A DNA stretch of 64,000 nt from Micropterus salmoides (taxonomy: Eukaryota; Chordata; Actinopteri; Centrarchiformes; Centrarchidae): positions 12,328,469-12,392,468 of the forward strand of contig NW_024043372.1 in assembly GCF_014851395.1 (NCBI RefSeq), in the 5' to 3' direction. The notes under the pieces were generated by a model that worked only from the letters and a program-made list of their open reading frames with translations, made no database searches and was not told where the DNA came from. The position numbers were made by a program, and so were the translations under genes. This document shows, in pieces, positions 1 to 12,021 of the stretch. Position 1 is the first letter of the stretch, and every line of letters begins with the position of its first letter.

Positions 1-330
1 TGCATGGCCACCTGGCACCGTTCGCAGCGCCTTTTTGTGCACTACAGGGAACGGTCCAAGGGCCTTCCCCTGTCAGCGCAGTGCCTCTCTCACTGGCTGT
101 GCAAGGCTATTTCACAGGCCTATGTGTCAGCCAGTGAATCTCCCCCAGAGGGCATCATGGTGCACTCCACGAGAGGCGTCTCCTCCTCTGAGGCGCTGCA
201 TGGTAGAATGTTGGTGGACAACTTCTGCATGGCGGTCTCCTGGTCTTCCCCGTGCTCATTCGTTCTTGATGTTCGGGATGTCTCCCGCTTCTCGCCGACT
301 CACTCAGTATTGAGCATAATGTCTGAGTGA
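1..330 (+). mobile_element. 3' fragment of a DIRS-like tyrosine-recombinase ORF
   Basis: An open frame from the window edge to 330 reads like the C-terminal part of the tyrosine recombinase carried by teleost DIRS1-type retrotransposons. It has the family-style stretch GLPLSAQCLSHWLCKAIS, then PPEGIMVHSTRG, which contains the H-x-x-R catalytic pair (HSTR), then an SWSSP box. The catalytic tyrosine that normally follows the SWS-P box within a few residues is not visible (the frame reads SFVLDVRDV), so this copy is probably decayed. The 5' part lies outside the window. The assignment rests on recalled family patterns and is moderately secure. Confidence 0.6.
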
Positions 331-2409
331 TTGTCCTCTGTGAGTGTGCGGTGTGCTTTCTCCCAATATTAATGGGCTAAGCAAGGGAAGCTGGTGAGAC
401 ACATTTCATACACTTCAATCAAAAATATATCAAAATCATAAATCAAAATTTTACTTGGGGAATGATGGGGTCTGTACCCCAGTAGAGCTTTATGTCTAGC
501 AACGCCTGCTGCAGCTATATAATATTGACACTTGCGGAGCTCAACTCCGAAAACGTTTGAGCACATTTACGATTCGCCAGCGCTGCTGCACTGAAAAAAA
601 ATTGTTGGATTGATATGATGGATCGCAGTGATCGATTGGTGACGAGTGTTGTGACTTGCATAAATAAAATGTATGCAGTAGTGTTAAAGGATATCAGAAG
701 AGGAAATAAACGGAAAGCCTAAAAGTGAGCGTTTGACATGAGTTAGGCTATATCATTTCAATTTCACCTGAAACATAACATAACCTAATAAATCCCAAGA
801 CTCCAAGATCATATTCTGGGTTATTCAATAACAAATTTACATTCAGAATAAATAAATATAAATGCAGATAATATCAGCATTGTGCCAGTAGAAATGATCC
901 TGTGAGCAGGACGTACAGTGGGCTAACCTTTAATTATTCATGTGCAGGTGTTTGTTAAACAGGTACAGCTACAGAGAGGATCATGCTGCTCTGCATTGAT
1001 AACTGTGACAATTTATTAGTATCAGTACAGTGCACATGTGGCAGACACAAATTCCATTAAAGGTTTCTACAGCTGTTGGAGCCGACTGACAGCTGATCCA
1101 TCTGTGGTCAGCTTCCGGCGTCCTCAGAAACTGACGTCGCTTCACGTGAGGCTTCAGAAGAAAGGACGTCTCGTGTCAATAAAAACATATTTCCTCGTCC
1201 ACTCTCCCCTGGCATGATTTCCTTGCGTCTCTCCATGCATCCCCGGTGGGCGGCACTAAGACGCAATCGTGGATGCAATTAAGAGACTTGAGAAGCACCT
1301 ACAGACACAAGAGGTAGGGGAAACACAAGAGAAAGAACCAGAGCCACAGCACATAAAGGTTGTAAACAAACCTCCAAGTTAACCAAAATTATTTAGAGGG
1401 GGAGTGAAGGTGAAATGTAGAAATGTAACTACTGAGGAACATACAAATCACCATCAATTTCATAGTGACCTGCCAACTGCTTGTGAAGATGTCTTGCTCT
1501 GGACCGGAGTGTTGGACGGGCCAACACATTGAAATACCATCTGCCAAGTGGCATCACACATGATGCGAAAATATTTAGTGTTGATATGATTCACTTTGTC
1601 AACAGACAAGGTGTTGTAAGCCATGTAAAAGTGAACTCACGTGAACTCCAGGGAAACCTGAGACTGCCTGATGCTTTCAGGATCATCATGCAATATTAAA
1701 CCGAATGAGGAAGGTTTCAGCAGGCAGCACGTTCAGGACTGCACTGGTTCAGGCTCACTCAATGGCAGACTGACTCTGTTTTTCTCCCTGCATGCCTCTG
1801 CCTTTACTTCAATTTACATCCTATCTCTCTACCTGTGGTTCTTTAATCTGTCTCCTTCCTTCTTTGTGGCTGCACTCATTCACACTGGGACATTCAGGCT
1901 TGACAAAGATTCTGTACACAGAGTTAGCCAGTTTTAGCCATTACAGTAATGTAAAAAAATGGCGTTAATGTTAGGATAATATAAATTTGTATAGTCAGAA
2001 TGTATCTTTTTTTATGCCTTACAACAACAATTAACTATGGTCCTTATTTGAGCAGTTCTACCACTTGTCTCACCCCCTTCCTCCCACTTAATTCTCCATC
2101 TTTCTGTTCCTCATTATTTAAATTCAATGCAGTTTCAATTCATTTTAGTTCAACCAGTTTACAACACCTCCATGCAAGCTGCAATTTATCACAAAGGAGG
2201 AGCAACACTTCTGGTACAATGCCCCAAACTTAAAGCTAAACATAATACCAGGCCAGGTTAACCCATGTGGGGTAACAGGTGCAGCCCCATCCACTGTGCG
2301 CTGAGGACTGCTTGGTTTAGTTCAGCTGTTCAGTTTAGTTCAAATCAGATCATTTTGATTGAAGTCAGTGGAATTTATGATATCATATTTATTTTGTGTT
2401 TCCAAAGTA
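331..2409. other. intergenic, no gene recognised
   Basis: AT-rich sequence with only short random ORFs. None shows a domain or plausible splice context. I see no recognisable repeat here. Confidence 0.5.
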
Positions 2410-2840
2410 ATCAGAATCAGAATCAGCTTTATTGCCAGGTATGTGTACACATACGAGGAATTTGACTCTGGATTGTACAATGCTCACGATGTGCTTACTT
2501 ATAGAATAATACAATAACACAATAACAGTAATAAAACACAAGCTACAGTATAGAGAACACATATATACACACTATGAACAAAACAAACATATTGAGACAA
2601 TAGTGCAATGAACAGAGTGCAAAGGATACAGGAGTAAATTATTATTACCATTATTGTTATTATTATGTGCATGTCAGAGGTGGATGTGATATACAGGTGC
2701 ATATACACATACAAACATACATGTACACAGTGTGATGAGTGCAAAGAATGCTGGAATAAATAAATATAATGTGCGGTGTTAGGTAGGTGGATTTGGTGTA
2801 CAGTATATACAATATGACAATATGAACAGTATGAACAGCT
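2410..2840. repeat. teleost interspersed repeat (CAGAATCAGAATCAGCTTTATTG type)
   Basis: The stretch begins with tandem CAGAAT units followed by CAGCTTTATTGCCAGGTATG and an ACACATACGAGGAATTTGACTC block, then an AT-rich body. This signature is familiar from many teleost loci as a dispersed repeat. The far boundary is approximate and the class is not assigned. Confidence 0.6.
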
Positions 2841-5800
2841 TTGAAATAGAATGATAAATAAATGATAAATGATAATGCTTTCTATTAAAAGTAATGCTTA
2901 TGAATGACTTATAATTCTGAAGAATTGTAGATGAACAGTAAAAAATGATGAAACTGATGAATTAATACACCTCTTTCTGTTTGATTCTACTTCTCTCAGA
3001 CCTTCATGGTGGACGTGCACCGTGTCTCATGTGCACTCTCTCATTCTTTCTGTTTGAGTCACTGTCTGTTGCCAGACTGCCTAACAACTTAATGTTCTGC
3101 TTCTACACAGATCACAACCCTCGTGGTTTAAACCCTCAACACACTCTCGCACTGGCAGACTGAAAATAGAAAATGTGTGCGTGCAGGTAGGCATGCAGCA
3201 CACACTTGGTAATCTGCATAAGACGGCCTTAATAAGCCTTACTGTCAGAGAAAAAACCCCAACCTAGTTTACTAGGGGAACTGAGCTTTATAGAAAGTCA
3301 AACCACTACATCATGTCTGATGACAGCTGCTCTCAAGTCCCGCCTACACAGTTCCTGTTTGGTCACCTCATTTAACTTCCAATGCTCAGTTACTCACTAG
3401 TCACACTAGTCAGATGCTGTGTGCCATATTTGGTTATGTAAACTAAAATACATGTCCAACCCTCTTCCCTCTCACATAAAGATCATAATTTTCCCTGGAA
3501 ATGCGAGGCAACTTGAACATGAACAGTGATAATCAGCTGTTAACGTTTACATAACTAATAAACATACATAGTTGGTATTAAGATGGCTTTCATTGACAGG
3601 TCTGTGTTTTCCAGTATCATCACTGTACATTCTATATTTCATCATTTCAGTTTCACAATGAGACACTAAGCTGCATATTGATTGTAGTTTGCATTGTATA
3701 ATAGACAATGCCACAATGTGTACATTAACATTACTTTGTCAGGTGTTTCAGCAGGGCAGGTGAGGTGATAATCACTTGAAGATTTTGTGTGAACATTTAA
3801 TCACCCCTCCAAGAGAACAGGTGAAAGTAACAGATTAGATACCATGTTGTGTCAGTTGTACTTAGAACTGGAGTAGTAATGGAAAATCACTGCTGTTATG
3901 AATTTGGATGCTATTTTCATTGTAGTCATACTGTGGGTGGAAGTAAAGACATTTTAACACTGATCAAATTCATTATATATTATCTGCTTTAATTTTTGTT
4001 AAAATATCTCTTTTGAATATTGAATATTAGAGGGAAATTATGAGGGGTTTTTTTCTAGTTGTGTTTGCTGGAAAATGAATGAGAAGGAAGGAAAATGATG
4101 AGAGTAAGTAAGCCAAGCCAAAAGGCAAAATGGAGGGACGGGCAGCCGCAGCACAAACAGTTGCAAGGGCTATTCATTGGCAGTGAAACACCCTGCAATA
4201 CACTGGGCCCTTGTTCTTCCACACACATCACTGCACACTAGCTGGTACGCTGTAATTTTGATGGTAAAAATCCTATTGTTTTGATTGGGTGTGAGGGAAT
4301 TGAAGTAATGAGTGTGTTAAATGTACTTGTCTCTTCTGCCAAGAAGGTGGAGACAATTTAAGCTGTTGTAATGCTGCTATAGTTTTCCACATGGTCTTAT
4401 GAAAGAATGAGAGAAGGTATGAGGCTACTCAGACAAAGGTACCAGTGAGCAGAAAAAGGACATGAAGGCCAGCAAATCCTTCACAAGATTGTCCAGGGTG
4501 CCAGAAATGAGTCTTAATTAATTTTGATATGTCAAGAACAGCAACTGGAAAATCCAATGGGTCATTTCTCTGTTAATCAGTCAGAGAACGTAGGAAGGTA
4601 GTTATCCTCCATTTCCTGCTCCATAGAGGCTTGGCAGTTCCTTTAATTGCTTAACACTACTTGAACAGAAGCGTAAATATTTGTAAAAGTGGTGTAAGCG
4701 CACTATGATTAAGTGTCCCAACACAGAGGTCAATGTACAGGATGCCTGAAATCCCCAAACCTTATTTGTGAAGTCTGTCTTATGCAGCAGGGAGGGGATG
4801 TCTGCTGGAATCAGACTAAATATCCTTCCTCACAATGGTCATCCCGGAGAACTACACAACAATGAAGATAAAACTGAGTAATTCTTGAACTAATAAGCAA
4901 ACTTTGATGCTAGAGGCCACTCTATCGTCATTCCCAAGCTTTCATGAAAAAAAAACAGGCATCAAGGCGGTGGTTTAGGCTCTTTGAAGAAAATAATAAA
5001 AGCAAACACAACAGGACTGACCCAAGAGGAAGCAACTGCACACCGCCTTTGACTTCAGGAATTTTCATTGTTCCAGGGGAACAATTAACCCCGTTCCTGG
5101 ATGCTATTTTAAACACCTTTTACCAGCCTGAATGATGACAACTGAGTACAGAATTCTCAGACTTCAGACTCGACTCAACTAAAAACACTGGTTGAACTTA
5201 GTTAAACTTAGTTGAACTTTGTTGAAAGTTTTTGAAGTGTTTTTGCATACATGAAAATGTAATTCTTTAAATCTGTTTTGAAAACCAAACAATGGATTTT
5301 GTGCACCATGCTCACACTTACATATTATTTTCCAAAAACTACTAGATAATATTCCACTACAGATATAAACTAGAGAAATCAGTCTTTTTTAGTAGTGCTT
5401 ATGCAGTTAAGTGTGAATGCATGTCTAAGGTGAGCTTACATGAGCTGTATTTATCTTATTTATTTATTTCTCTTGTCTTTGGTTGAGAAGTTTTCTTGCA
5501 CAGATTTGTGCAAATGTGTGAATGAGTGTAAACCTCGGGTGGGAAAGTCCTTTGTAGACTGATAACATGACAGCACCACCTTGTGGATAGTAATTGCAAT
5601 AACATAATCATACTCAAAATGTCTGATTTATAAAATGAGAAATAGTGTATTGCTAAATTAAATTTTTAAACTTTCTCTGAATTTGATGTAACAATGTTCA
5701 CAGCAGTGAAGACTGCAGGATCCTCCCACACACCCATACACACACCAGGTGTGAGCAGAAGTTCCTTACTTAAATTATAAAACCACTGACTGCTCTCAAA

Positions 5801-7663
5801 GGTTTACTGTGGTGCCATTAAGCAAGGCATTTACATTATGTGTGTCCAGTAGTCAGAGAAGCTTTTTTATGGTGTGGGTATGGATAGGGTAATTTCAAAA
5901 TGTGATATTGATACCTGCCTAGCATTTCCTGTGTGAATAGAAGTGATAAAGAACACACTATTCACATATTTAGTTTTAGTGGGGCAGTTTTGTGTGTTTC
6001 ACTTTGGATAGTTCCCACAATTCTTGATTGGGACTCACTAAAATGTCATGATGCCTCACACTTTGAGTGATAGCATAGCATACAAATAAATAAATAAAAA
6101 GTTTCCTCTATGTGTGTTTTGCAAATTCTTGTAAGTCTCCTTTTACATGTAGAGAACATATGTTCAGCCAGAAGGTAAACCAGACCAAATATTTACATTT
6201 TACACAAAATAGCCTAAAAAACTGTTTTTTCATCCTCAACATATACTTAATGTTCAAGGTGATAACTGTTTAAAGATATATTGTGCACACAATTAGTATA
6301 CACAAACAAACGTTGCCAGAATAGCAAAGATCTATCAATCAGCTCTGGAGACAAGTCTGTGCATCATAAATAACCTCTCTGTTCACATGTTTCCAAAAAG
6401 TTGCATCATAACCAACCAGGCACAAGCAGACAAAATGAGCCATCAGGTGCTAGAATGACTGATGAACAATTGGGTCAAAGATTTCAGTTGTTTGTTTGTT
6501 GATGTCAGTTGTTACACACAATTTCCATTACAGTGTGTGTGATCAGAAAAGGGAGGTGAAAAGGATGTAAGTAGTAAGTCTTGAAAATAAAGGTTAAATT
6601 TTTAGAGGTGACTAATGTAGTGTTCTCCATTGGTCCTCTTTGAGCAGTTGATTTGTCATACTTAATTATCAGGTCAAAATGTAGCCTAATAGGCTACAGA
6701 GAAAGTTACTTGACTGTTAACTGGACTTCTGTACACTCTTTTGACTCTAACCCTGACTTCATCCTAACCACAGTCCAGAATCTAATTGTGATCACATATT
6801 AAATTCAAAACCAGACTCAATCTGAGGATATATCTACTGCTAACTCTAGCCGTAAGAGACAAAACTCTTCCCCAGACACTGAACATCTCCTATAAATTGC
6901 ATGTCAGGCCCTCATAAGTAAAGTAGTGAAAGTGAGTTTGGTTTAACAATGAACTATCTAAATAAAGTGTAACCCTTCCTTGCTAAAGAACTAATGGCAT
7001 GATCACCACGTTTCAAATGATGAGCCCAGCAGTGCAAGCAGTTTTTTCCTTTTACCTCTAAATACCAGACCCTCTTTCATTTTCCAACTTTTGTTGCATT
7101 CATTTGTTTGATTTTGCTTAACAAGGGAAAGTGTACATAACATTTCCTGTGTACAGCTTATTTCAACATACATGAGATACCTGTTACTCAACTCTTTCAC
7201 TCAGGTCAAGACAATTTTGTAGGTTTGCAAACATGTAAAAATGTTACCAACCTTGTTTCATGGTGGTCTTTCACAGCAGTGGCTTTTCTGTGTAGCAAAA
7301 ATCCATGTTGTGTAAAAGTGGTTATTGAAATGACTGCTTCCCAGTCGCAGTCATTTCTGTTCACTCACAGAGGTCTTACTGTTCTCTAAAAGGGTTCTCT
7401 TCCTTTTCTCCTGTCACCTGATTTATAATGTAATAAAGTTATTATCTGTCTCAGAGAGGAGCTGGCTTCTCATGGGTACCGAAATTAAAGCATGTACTGT
7501 AAGAGCTTTAAATTTAAAATAGATGCTAGAATCTTTCAGATGGCTTTTCAATGTGAACTCTAAAAAATTATTGTCAATTTGAATCATTTTTACTGAGCAT
7601 TAAACTCTTAATAACTCATTCAAAAGATTTGCTGGGTAAGATAGAGCCATGTTAATGTTGAGT
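2841..7663. other. intergenic, no gene recognised
   Basis: AT-rich DNA without convincing exons. A short imperfect tandem of GTTGAACTTAGTTAAACTTA lies near 5190-5225. Otherwise I see nothing beyond low-complexity runs. Confidence 0.5.
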
Positions 7664-8440
7664 GTGGGTTTGCCAGAGCAATGGGGATTGGACCCAAGTG
7701 CAGATGAAACAGGCAGACCAGGCAGACTGATGCAGTTCAGTGATTTATTGCAAAAATGAGCTTGCAGGCAGGCAGATACTTTTTAAAGGTACTTTACTTT
7801 ATTGTCACATACACATATATGTAGCGAAATTCATTCCATGCATTTAACCCACCCCTCAAGGGAGCAGTTGGCAGCCGCTGTGCAGCGCCCAGGGACCAAC
7901 TCCAGATCTATATAACCTAACATGTTTTTGATGGTTGGGAAACCAGAGCACCCAGAGTAAACTCACACAGACACGGGGAGAACATGCTAACTCCCCACAG
8001 AAAGGCTGGGACCTTCTTGATGTGAGGCCACAGTGCTATCCACTGGACACCTACACCATACACAAGCTGGCTGGCAACAAACAGGTAACAGATAAATTTA
8101 AGTCCACGTAACAGAAACACAAAAATCAAGCAAGCAGCTAGGAGCATAACAGACGGAAGTGAACTGCTATAAATGGTGTGTGGCTGATTGGGAATGAGTT
8201 TCAGGTGAGGTGTGGGCAGAGTATACCAGGTAACTACAGGCCTGATAAGAGAAGTGGGAGCAAGTGTGTAGATGAGTGGGGCAGTCAGGTGATGGGGAAA
8301 GGAGCGAAAGTCCAATGGCATCTAGTGATGGCAGGTCTGGGGAGCTGAGGGAAAGAACATGGCCCGAGACACAGGGCAGACTGAGTAATGCATATGCTGG
8401 GGATGAGTGTGTGTGGCTGAGGGCGGGGACTGAGGAGCAA
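7664..8440. repeat. composite interspersed repeat, one inserted in another
   Basis: The outer parts (7664-7767 and about 8055-8440) resemble a common fish repeat: GGACCCAAGTGCAGATGAAA, TTTATTGCAAAAATGAGC, and later a GGTGTGTGGCTGATTGGGAA-like stretch. Between them (about 7768-8050) lies a different repeat with TACTTTATTGTCACATACAC, GCATTTAACCCACCCCTCAA and GACACGGGGAGAACATGCTA. The antisense ORFs here (134 and 104 codons) are shadows of the repeat. Boundaries are approximate. Confidence 0.55.
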
Positions 8441-8544
8441 ACATTTTTCCAAAAAAGATTATTTATATTCACATGACTCACCAGCAGCAGGCTGTACTAT
8501 TGTTGTGTATACTCACAGAAATCATTTCCTCAAAATTTCCCTGG

Positions 8545-8612
8545 ATCCATCCATCCATTAGCTATACCCAATTATTTTCATTTGAGGGGGGAGAGTTTGT
8601 GTGTACACCTGG
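8545..8612. repeat. left arm of the outer host repeat of the transposon nest
   Basis: CCATCCATCCATTAGCTATACCC here and TCTGGACAGGTCGCCAATCAATC at 11999-12021 look like the two ends of one dispersed repeat. The copy at 22991-23101 contains the undivided CCCTGGACAGGTCGCCAGTC junction. The element at 8613-11998 therefore landed inside this repeat. Confidence 0.55.
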
Positions 8613-9378
8613 GGCCTGTACCACGAAGCGAGTTCAACATACCCAGGATATGTTTTCGTTATCTGGCTTAACTAACCCTAACAACCGCTGGGTTTCCCAA
8701 TCCAGCGGTGAGAGCGTTCACATAAAAGAGGCGGAGTTAGCAGCAGATGACCAATCACTGACATGAATAAGTCCACTGTCAGCAGAGCGTCATATGAACG
8801 AGGATTAAACTGTAACACTACAGAAACACGACAGTAGCACGGCTGCATCTGACACATGCAGGGAGACAACAATGTGACAATGTGAATGCCTAAATGAACA
8901 GCTGTAGACTATAATGCGTTGATTTGATGTGTTCTTATGAGCTGTATGAAAATATCTGCCTTATTCTTTCAGCTCGGCTGTGTGTTGGCGTTTCCACATG
9001 TGCTGAAATAGTGGTTGAAAGACTGAATCACAACATTTAAGCTACTGAAAACACATCTCATTACCTGCGCCCACATCGCAAAAGGTGGGGCAGAAAATGA
9101 CCAGTCTCTGTAGTAGGCTATACTAACCTAAAATAGGCTAGATAGCCTACGTTCGTGTTAAAATTTAGTATTTCAATATCCCAACCAAACTGATAATAAT
9201 TCAACCTCACATAAGAAAAATTAAACCCATTTATTTTGGGACTGGGAGCAAATAAATAAAATAGGATATTAAACACATCTCAAAGCAGTAAGTAGGCTCA
9301 CTGTAAAAACCTGTAGGCAACAATAGCTTAAGGCTTTTAATCAGTCTCTGTAGGATGATGTCGCTTTAGCCTCTAGAG

Positions 9379-10920
9379 CAGTGGTTCTCAAACTTTTTTG
9401 GGCAAGCGCCCCCCTATCCAGTATCCAGGTCCCTTACCGCCCCCCATCAAAAAGGATGTTTGCTATTTTCCCTGAATATTGTTGATTATTTTTTTATTGT
9501 TGTTACTATTGTTATTAAAAACAGGCTCTCAGGCTTTCTTTATTGCTTTTAAATATTTCCCTCCTGTAGATGAACTTATTTAATATCATCCCTGCATGAT
9601 TAAGTCTTCCCTCCTCTTTTGTGTCTGTTATGGGGAAGTAACCTATTTAAATGTGTTTCCCACAGAAGTAACTGTATACAGCGTGTTAGCCTCGAAAACC
9701 CAGCTCTAACATTAACTTAGCTCTCCTTGTTAGCGAGACTCCTTATATCCTTGCTAATAACTTTTTAAGCTGGGTCTCTGACATTAACAGTGTTGTGTTG
9801 GACTGATTTGTGCAGCTGTATTCATGAGGGAGAGAGAGCGAGAGGGATGAGCGAGTGGATGTGCTGCGCGAATACACGCTGCCTGCAGCTCTGCAATCAA
9901 ATACGATTTTAAATGGGCCTAGTAAAAAAAATGTGGCGGTCAGCATTGATATTGTGGCGGGCCGCCACAAATAAATGAACATATGGGAAACACTGTAACT
10001 TAGCCTATCTGTTCATGTTCAAAACTTTCTGCACATTCAGAATATCTCCCATGTATCTGTGTTCTCTGACATGTACAGAAAAAAAAGGCGTAATGGGAGA
10101 CTAACGTCATTAGCCTATTTAAAGAGAATTCATAATATTTTACTACATGCCCTATACTGCATTATATTACTGATTCGCTGATGGTTGGTTGGTTCCCCTC
10201 GACTGTCTGACAGATATTGAACTATACTAAAGGATATAGAACTGGATGAGACGAGGAGATGCTCATGCCGGGGGAAAACGAAACTAACCGACAACACCTG
10301 TAATCAGGCAGAAATCTCACAAATAATTTCACGTTAACTTCAGCACCTCTGATAAAGTGCCGCTTACAATCCCAACAGAGTCAGGGCTTCAGTTTTTAAC
10401 CTTACATTTTTATAGCCTACTGAAATTCCTGTATATGTGCGTCGCAGCAAAGTTGCTTTCAGGGGAAAACCGACAGCCGATATCCCTCTTGTAAATGTGT
10501 AACCACTGCGATAACAAGATGTTCACGGTGTATTCCTCAGAGAAATAAACTTTTCCACGGTAATACCAAGAAAGAGAGCGTCAGTTTTTCAGAGTTTACA
10601 CAGTTGACAACTTTACAGATGATACTCAAGACTTCCCACAGGAAGCTGCATCACAAGAAAAAAATACACCATCTCGTCCAGTCGCAGTGGACTAAACTGG
10701 AAGGTTTTAATTTTGCAGACCACAGTTTTTTGCAAGTAGTTTAAAGTTTGACCTTGTATTGTTGTGAATCTTTGGTGTAAACTCACCTTGGACTTTCCAA
10801 CTAACAAACGCCTCCCAAAAGCAGTTCAGCGTCCCCCTTTCCAAAATATTGCTTCCAGCGCCCCCCATCGTCCTCGGAACGCCCCCTGGGTGGCGGGAAC
10901 ACCCCCGTTGAAAAACACTA
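9379..10920. mobile_element. hAT-type transposon, 1542 bp, with perfect 8-bp target duplication
   Basis: The target duplication CTCTAGAG occurs at 9371-9378 and 10921-10928. The element starts CAGTGGTTCTCAAAC and ends, on the complement, TAGTGTTTTTCAAC, which are imperfect hAT-like TIRs. Sub-terminal GCGCCCCCCTATCC on the left and GCGCCCCCCATCG near the right end are both C-rich. The related element at about 21990-22010 lacks this insertion and shows the empty site. No transposase is readable, so this is a non-autonomous or decayed copy. Confidence 0.85.
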
Positions 10921-11130
10921 CTCTAGAGTTTCTCCCATGGTTTCTCCACATCACCGCAGCAAACATAAAGCAGCCTGTAGGCTAAAACAGTCTGTGGGAT
11001 TTCCTACAGATGCTGATGTCATTTTCCAATAGAGCTGATTGGTCATGTAGGCGGCGTTTTCAGAGAGTTGATCTCTTATCTGGAACATAACCTGCTCCGG
11101 AGCAGGTTAGCTGTTACCATGGCGATCTAC

Positions 11131-11894
11131 CAGAGATGGGGACTCGAGTTAGAGACTCGGACTCGAGTACGACTACTGGGAGGTTAACTCTGACTGTCGT
11201 TCGTTATGAAAAGATGAACAAGCGTTTGTTTACTTGCCAAACTTGTGGTGGTCGATTAACGTAATCATCATGTTAATTATTGCCGTTGGCTGGAAAGAGG
11301 TTACAGGTTTATTGTAGCCTAACCTTACAGTTTTATTTAGTTATAGCCTAACATTACACATGGTTTGAGAGTCTGCAAGGTGTGTTGACTTAGAGTAGTT
11401 TATAAGCTGTTATTGATTGCATTGCACATTATAGTTGTGCTCTGTAAGTTAAAAACAGGTTGCAGCTTTATTGTTGACCATGTAACTTTACAGTATTATT
11501 TAGTTAACTTTACACTGGGTTTGAAACTCAACAGGGTTTGTTGACTTAAAGTAGTTTATAAGCTGTCATTAATTGTAGAGGCATTGTACATTAGGCTACA
11601 TGGTTGTGCTCTGTAAGTTAAAAACAGACAGATTTATTGTTGATTATGCAACGTCACAGTTTTATTGACTTACAGTATTTAATAAGCTGTCAATAATTGC
11701 ATTGCACATTACATGGTTGTGCTCTGTAAATGAAAAACAGGTTAACAGTATTCCTTATAGCTATGAAATTTTATTAGCAACCTGGATTGAACGCAGCAGG
11801 TGATACAACATTCGTAATAACCACGAGAGACTTGAGACTTGACTTGGACTCTTGCTCAGAGACTTGAGACTTGTGAGACTTGTGAACATCTCTG
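11131..11894. mobile_element. hAT-type non-autonomous transposon, 764 bp, with perfect 8-bp target duplication
   Basis: CGATCTAC is duplicated at 11123-11130 and 11895-11902. The termini are CAGAGATGGGGACTCGAG on the left and, on the complement, CAGAGATGTTCACAAGTC on the right. The relative at 22197-22204 has a single CGATCTAC, which is the empty site. The inner part is built of partial tandem units described separately. There is no coding capacity. Confidence 0.88.
11303..11745. repeat. internal tandem repeat, three degenerate units
   Basis: Three successive blocks share TTTATTGT..., a TTGACTTA..AGT..TTATAAGCTGT segment, GCATTGCACATTA and GTTGTGCTCTGTAA..AAAAACAG. The conserved TCTGTAA core lies at 11441, 11610 and 11723, giving spacings of 169 and 113 bp, so the last unit is shortened. 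The array lies wholly inside the 764-bp hAT element. Confidence 0.75.
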
Positions 11895-12021
11895 CGATCT
11901 ACCCTGGTAAGAAGTGAACCACCTTCGTGGTACTGAAAACCCAGGGTTAATCCCGAAGTTACCTGGATAAACTCAAATCCTGCTTCGTGGTACAGGCCTC
12001 TGGACAGGTCGCCAATCAATC

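Larger units (their letters stand above)
8613..11998. mobile_element. terminal-inverted-repeat DNA transposon, interrupted by two hAT insertions
   Basis: The ends form a perfect 17-bp inverted repeat, GGCCTGTACCACGAAGC at 8613-8629 and its complement at 11982-11998. Flanks read CCTGG on the left and TCTGG on the right, suggesting a 4-5 bp target duplication. Removing the two nested insertions and one copy of each target duplication leaves about 1064 bp, with no long ORF, so it is probably non-autonomous or decayed. A diverged relative lies at 21046-22300. The TIR style resembles ISL2EU/Harbinger-type fish elements, but that assignment is from memory and weak. Confidence 0.75.

Noticed and set aside
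7917..8481. Antisense ORFs of 134 and 104 codons
   Set aside because: They lie wholly in dispersed repeats and show no recognisable domain.
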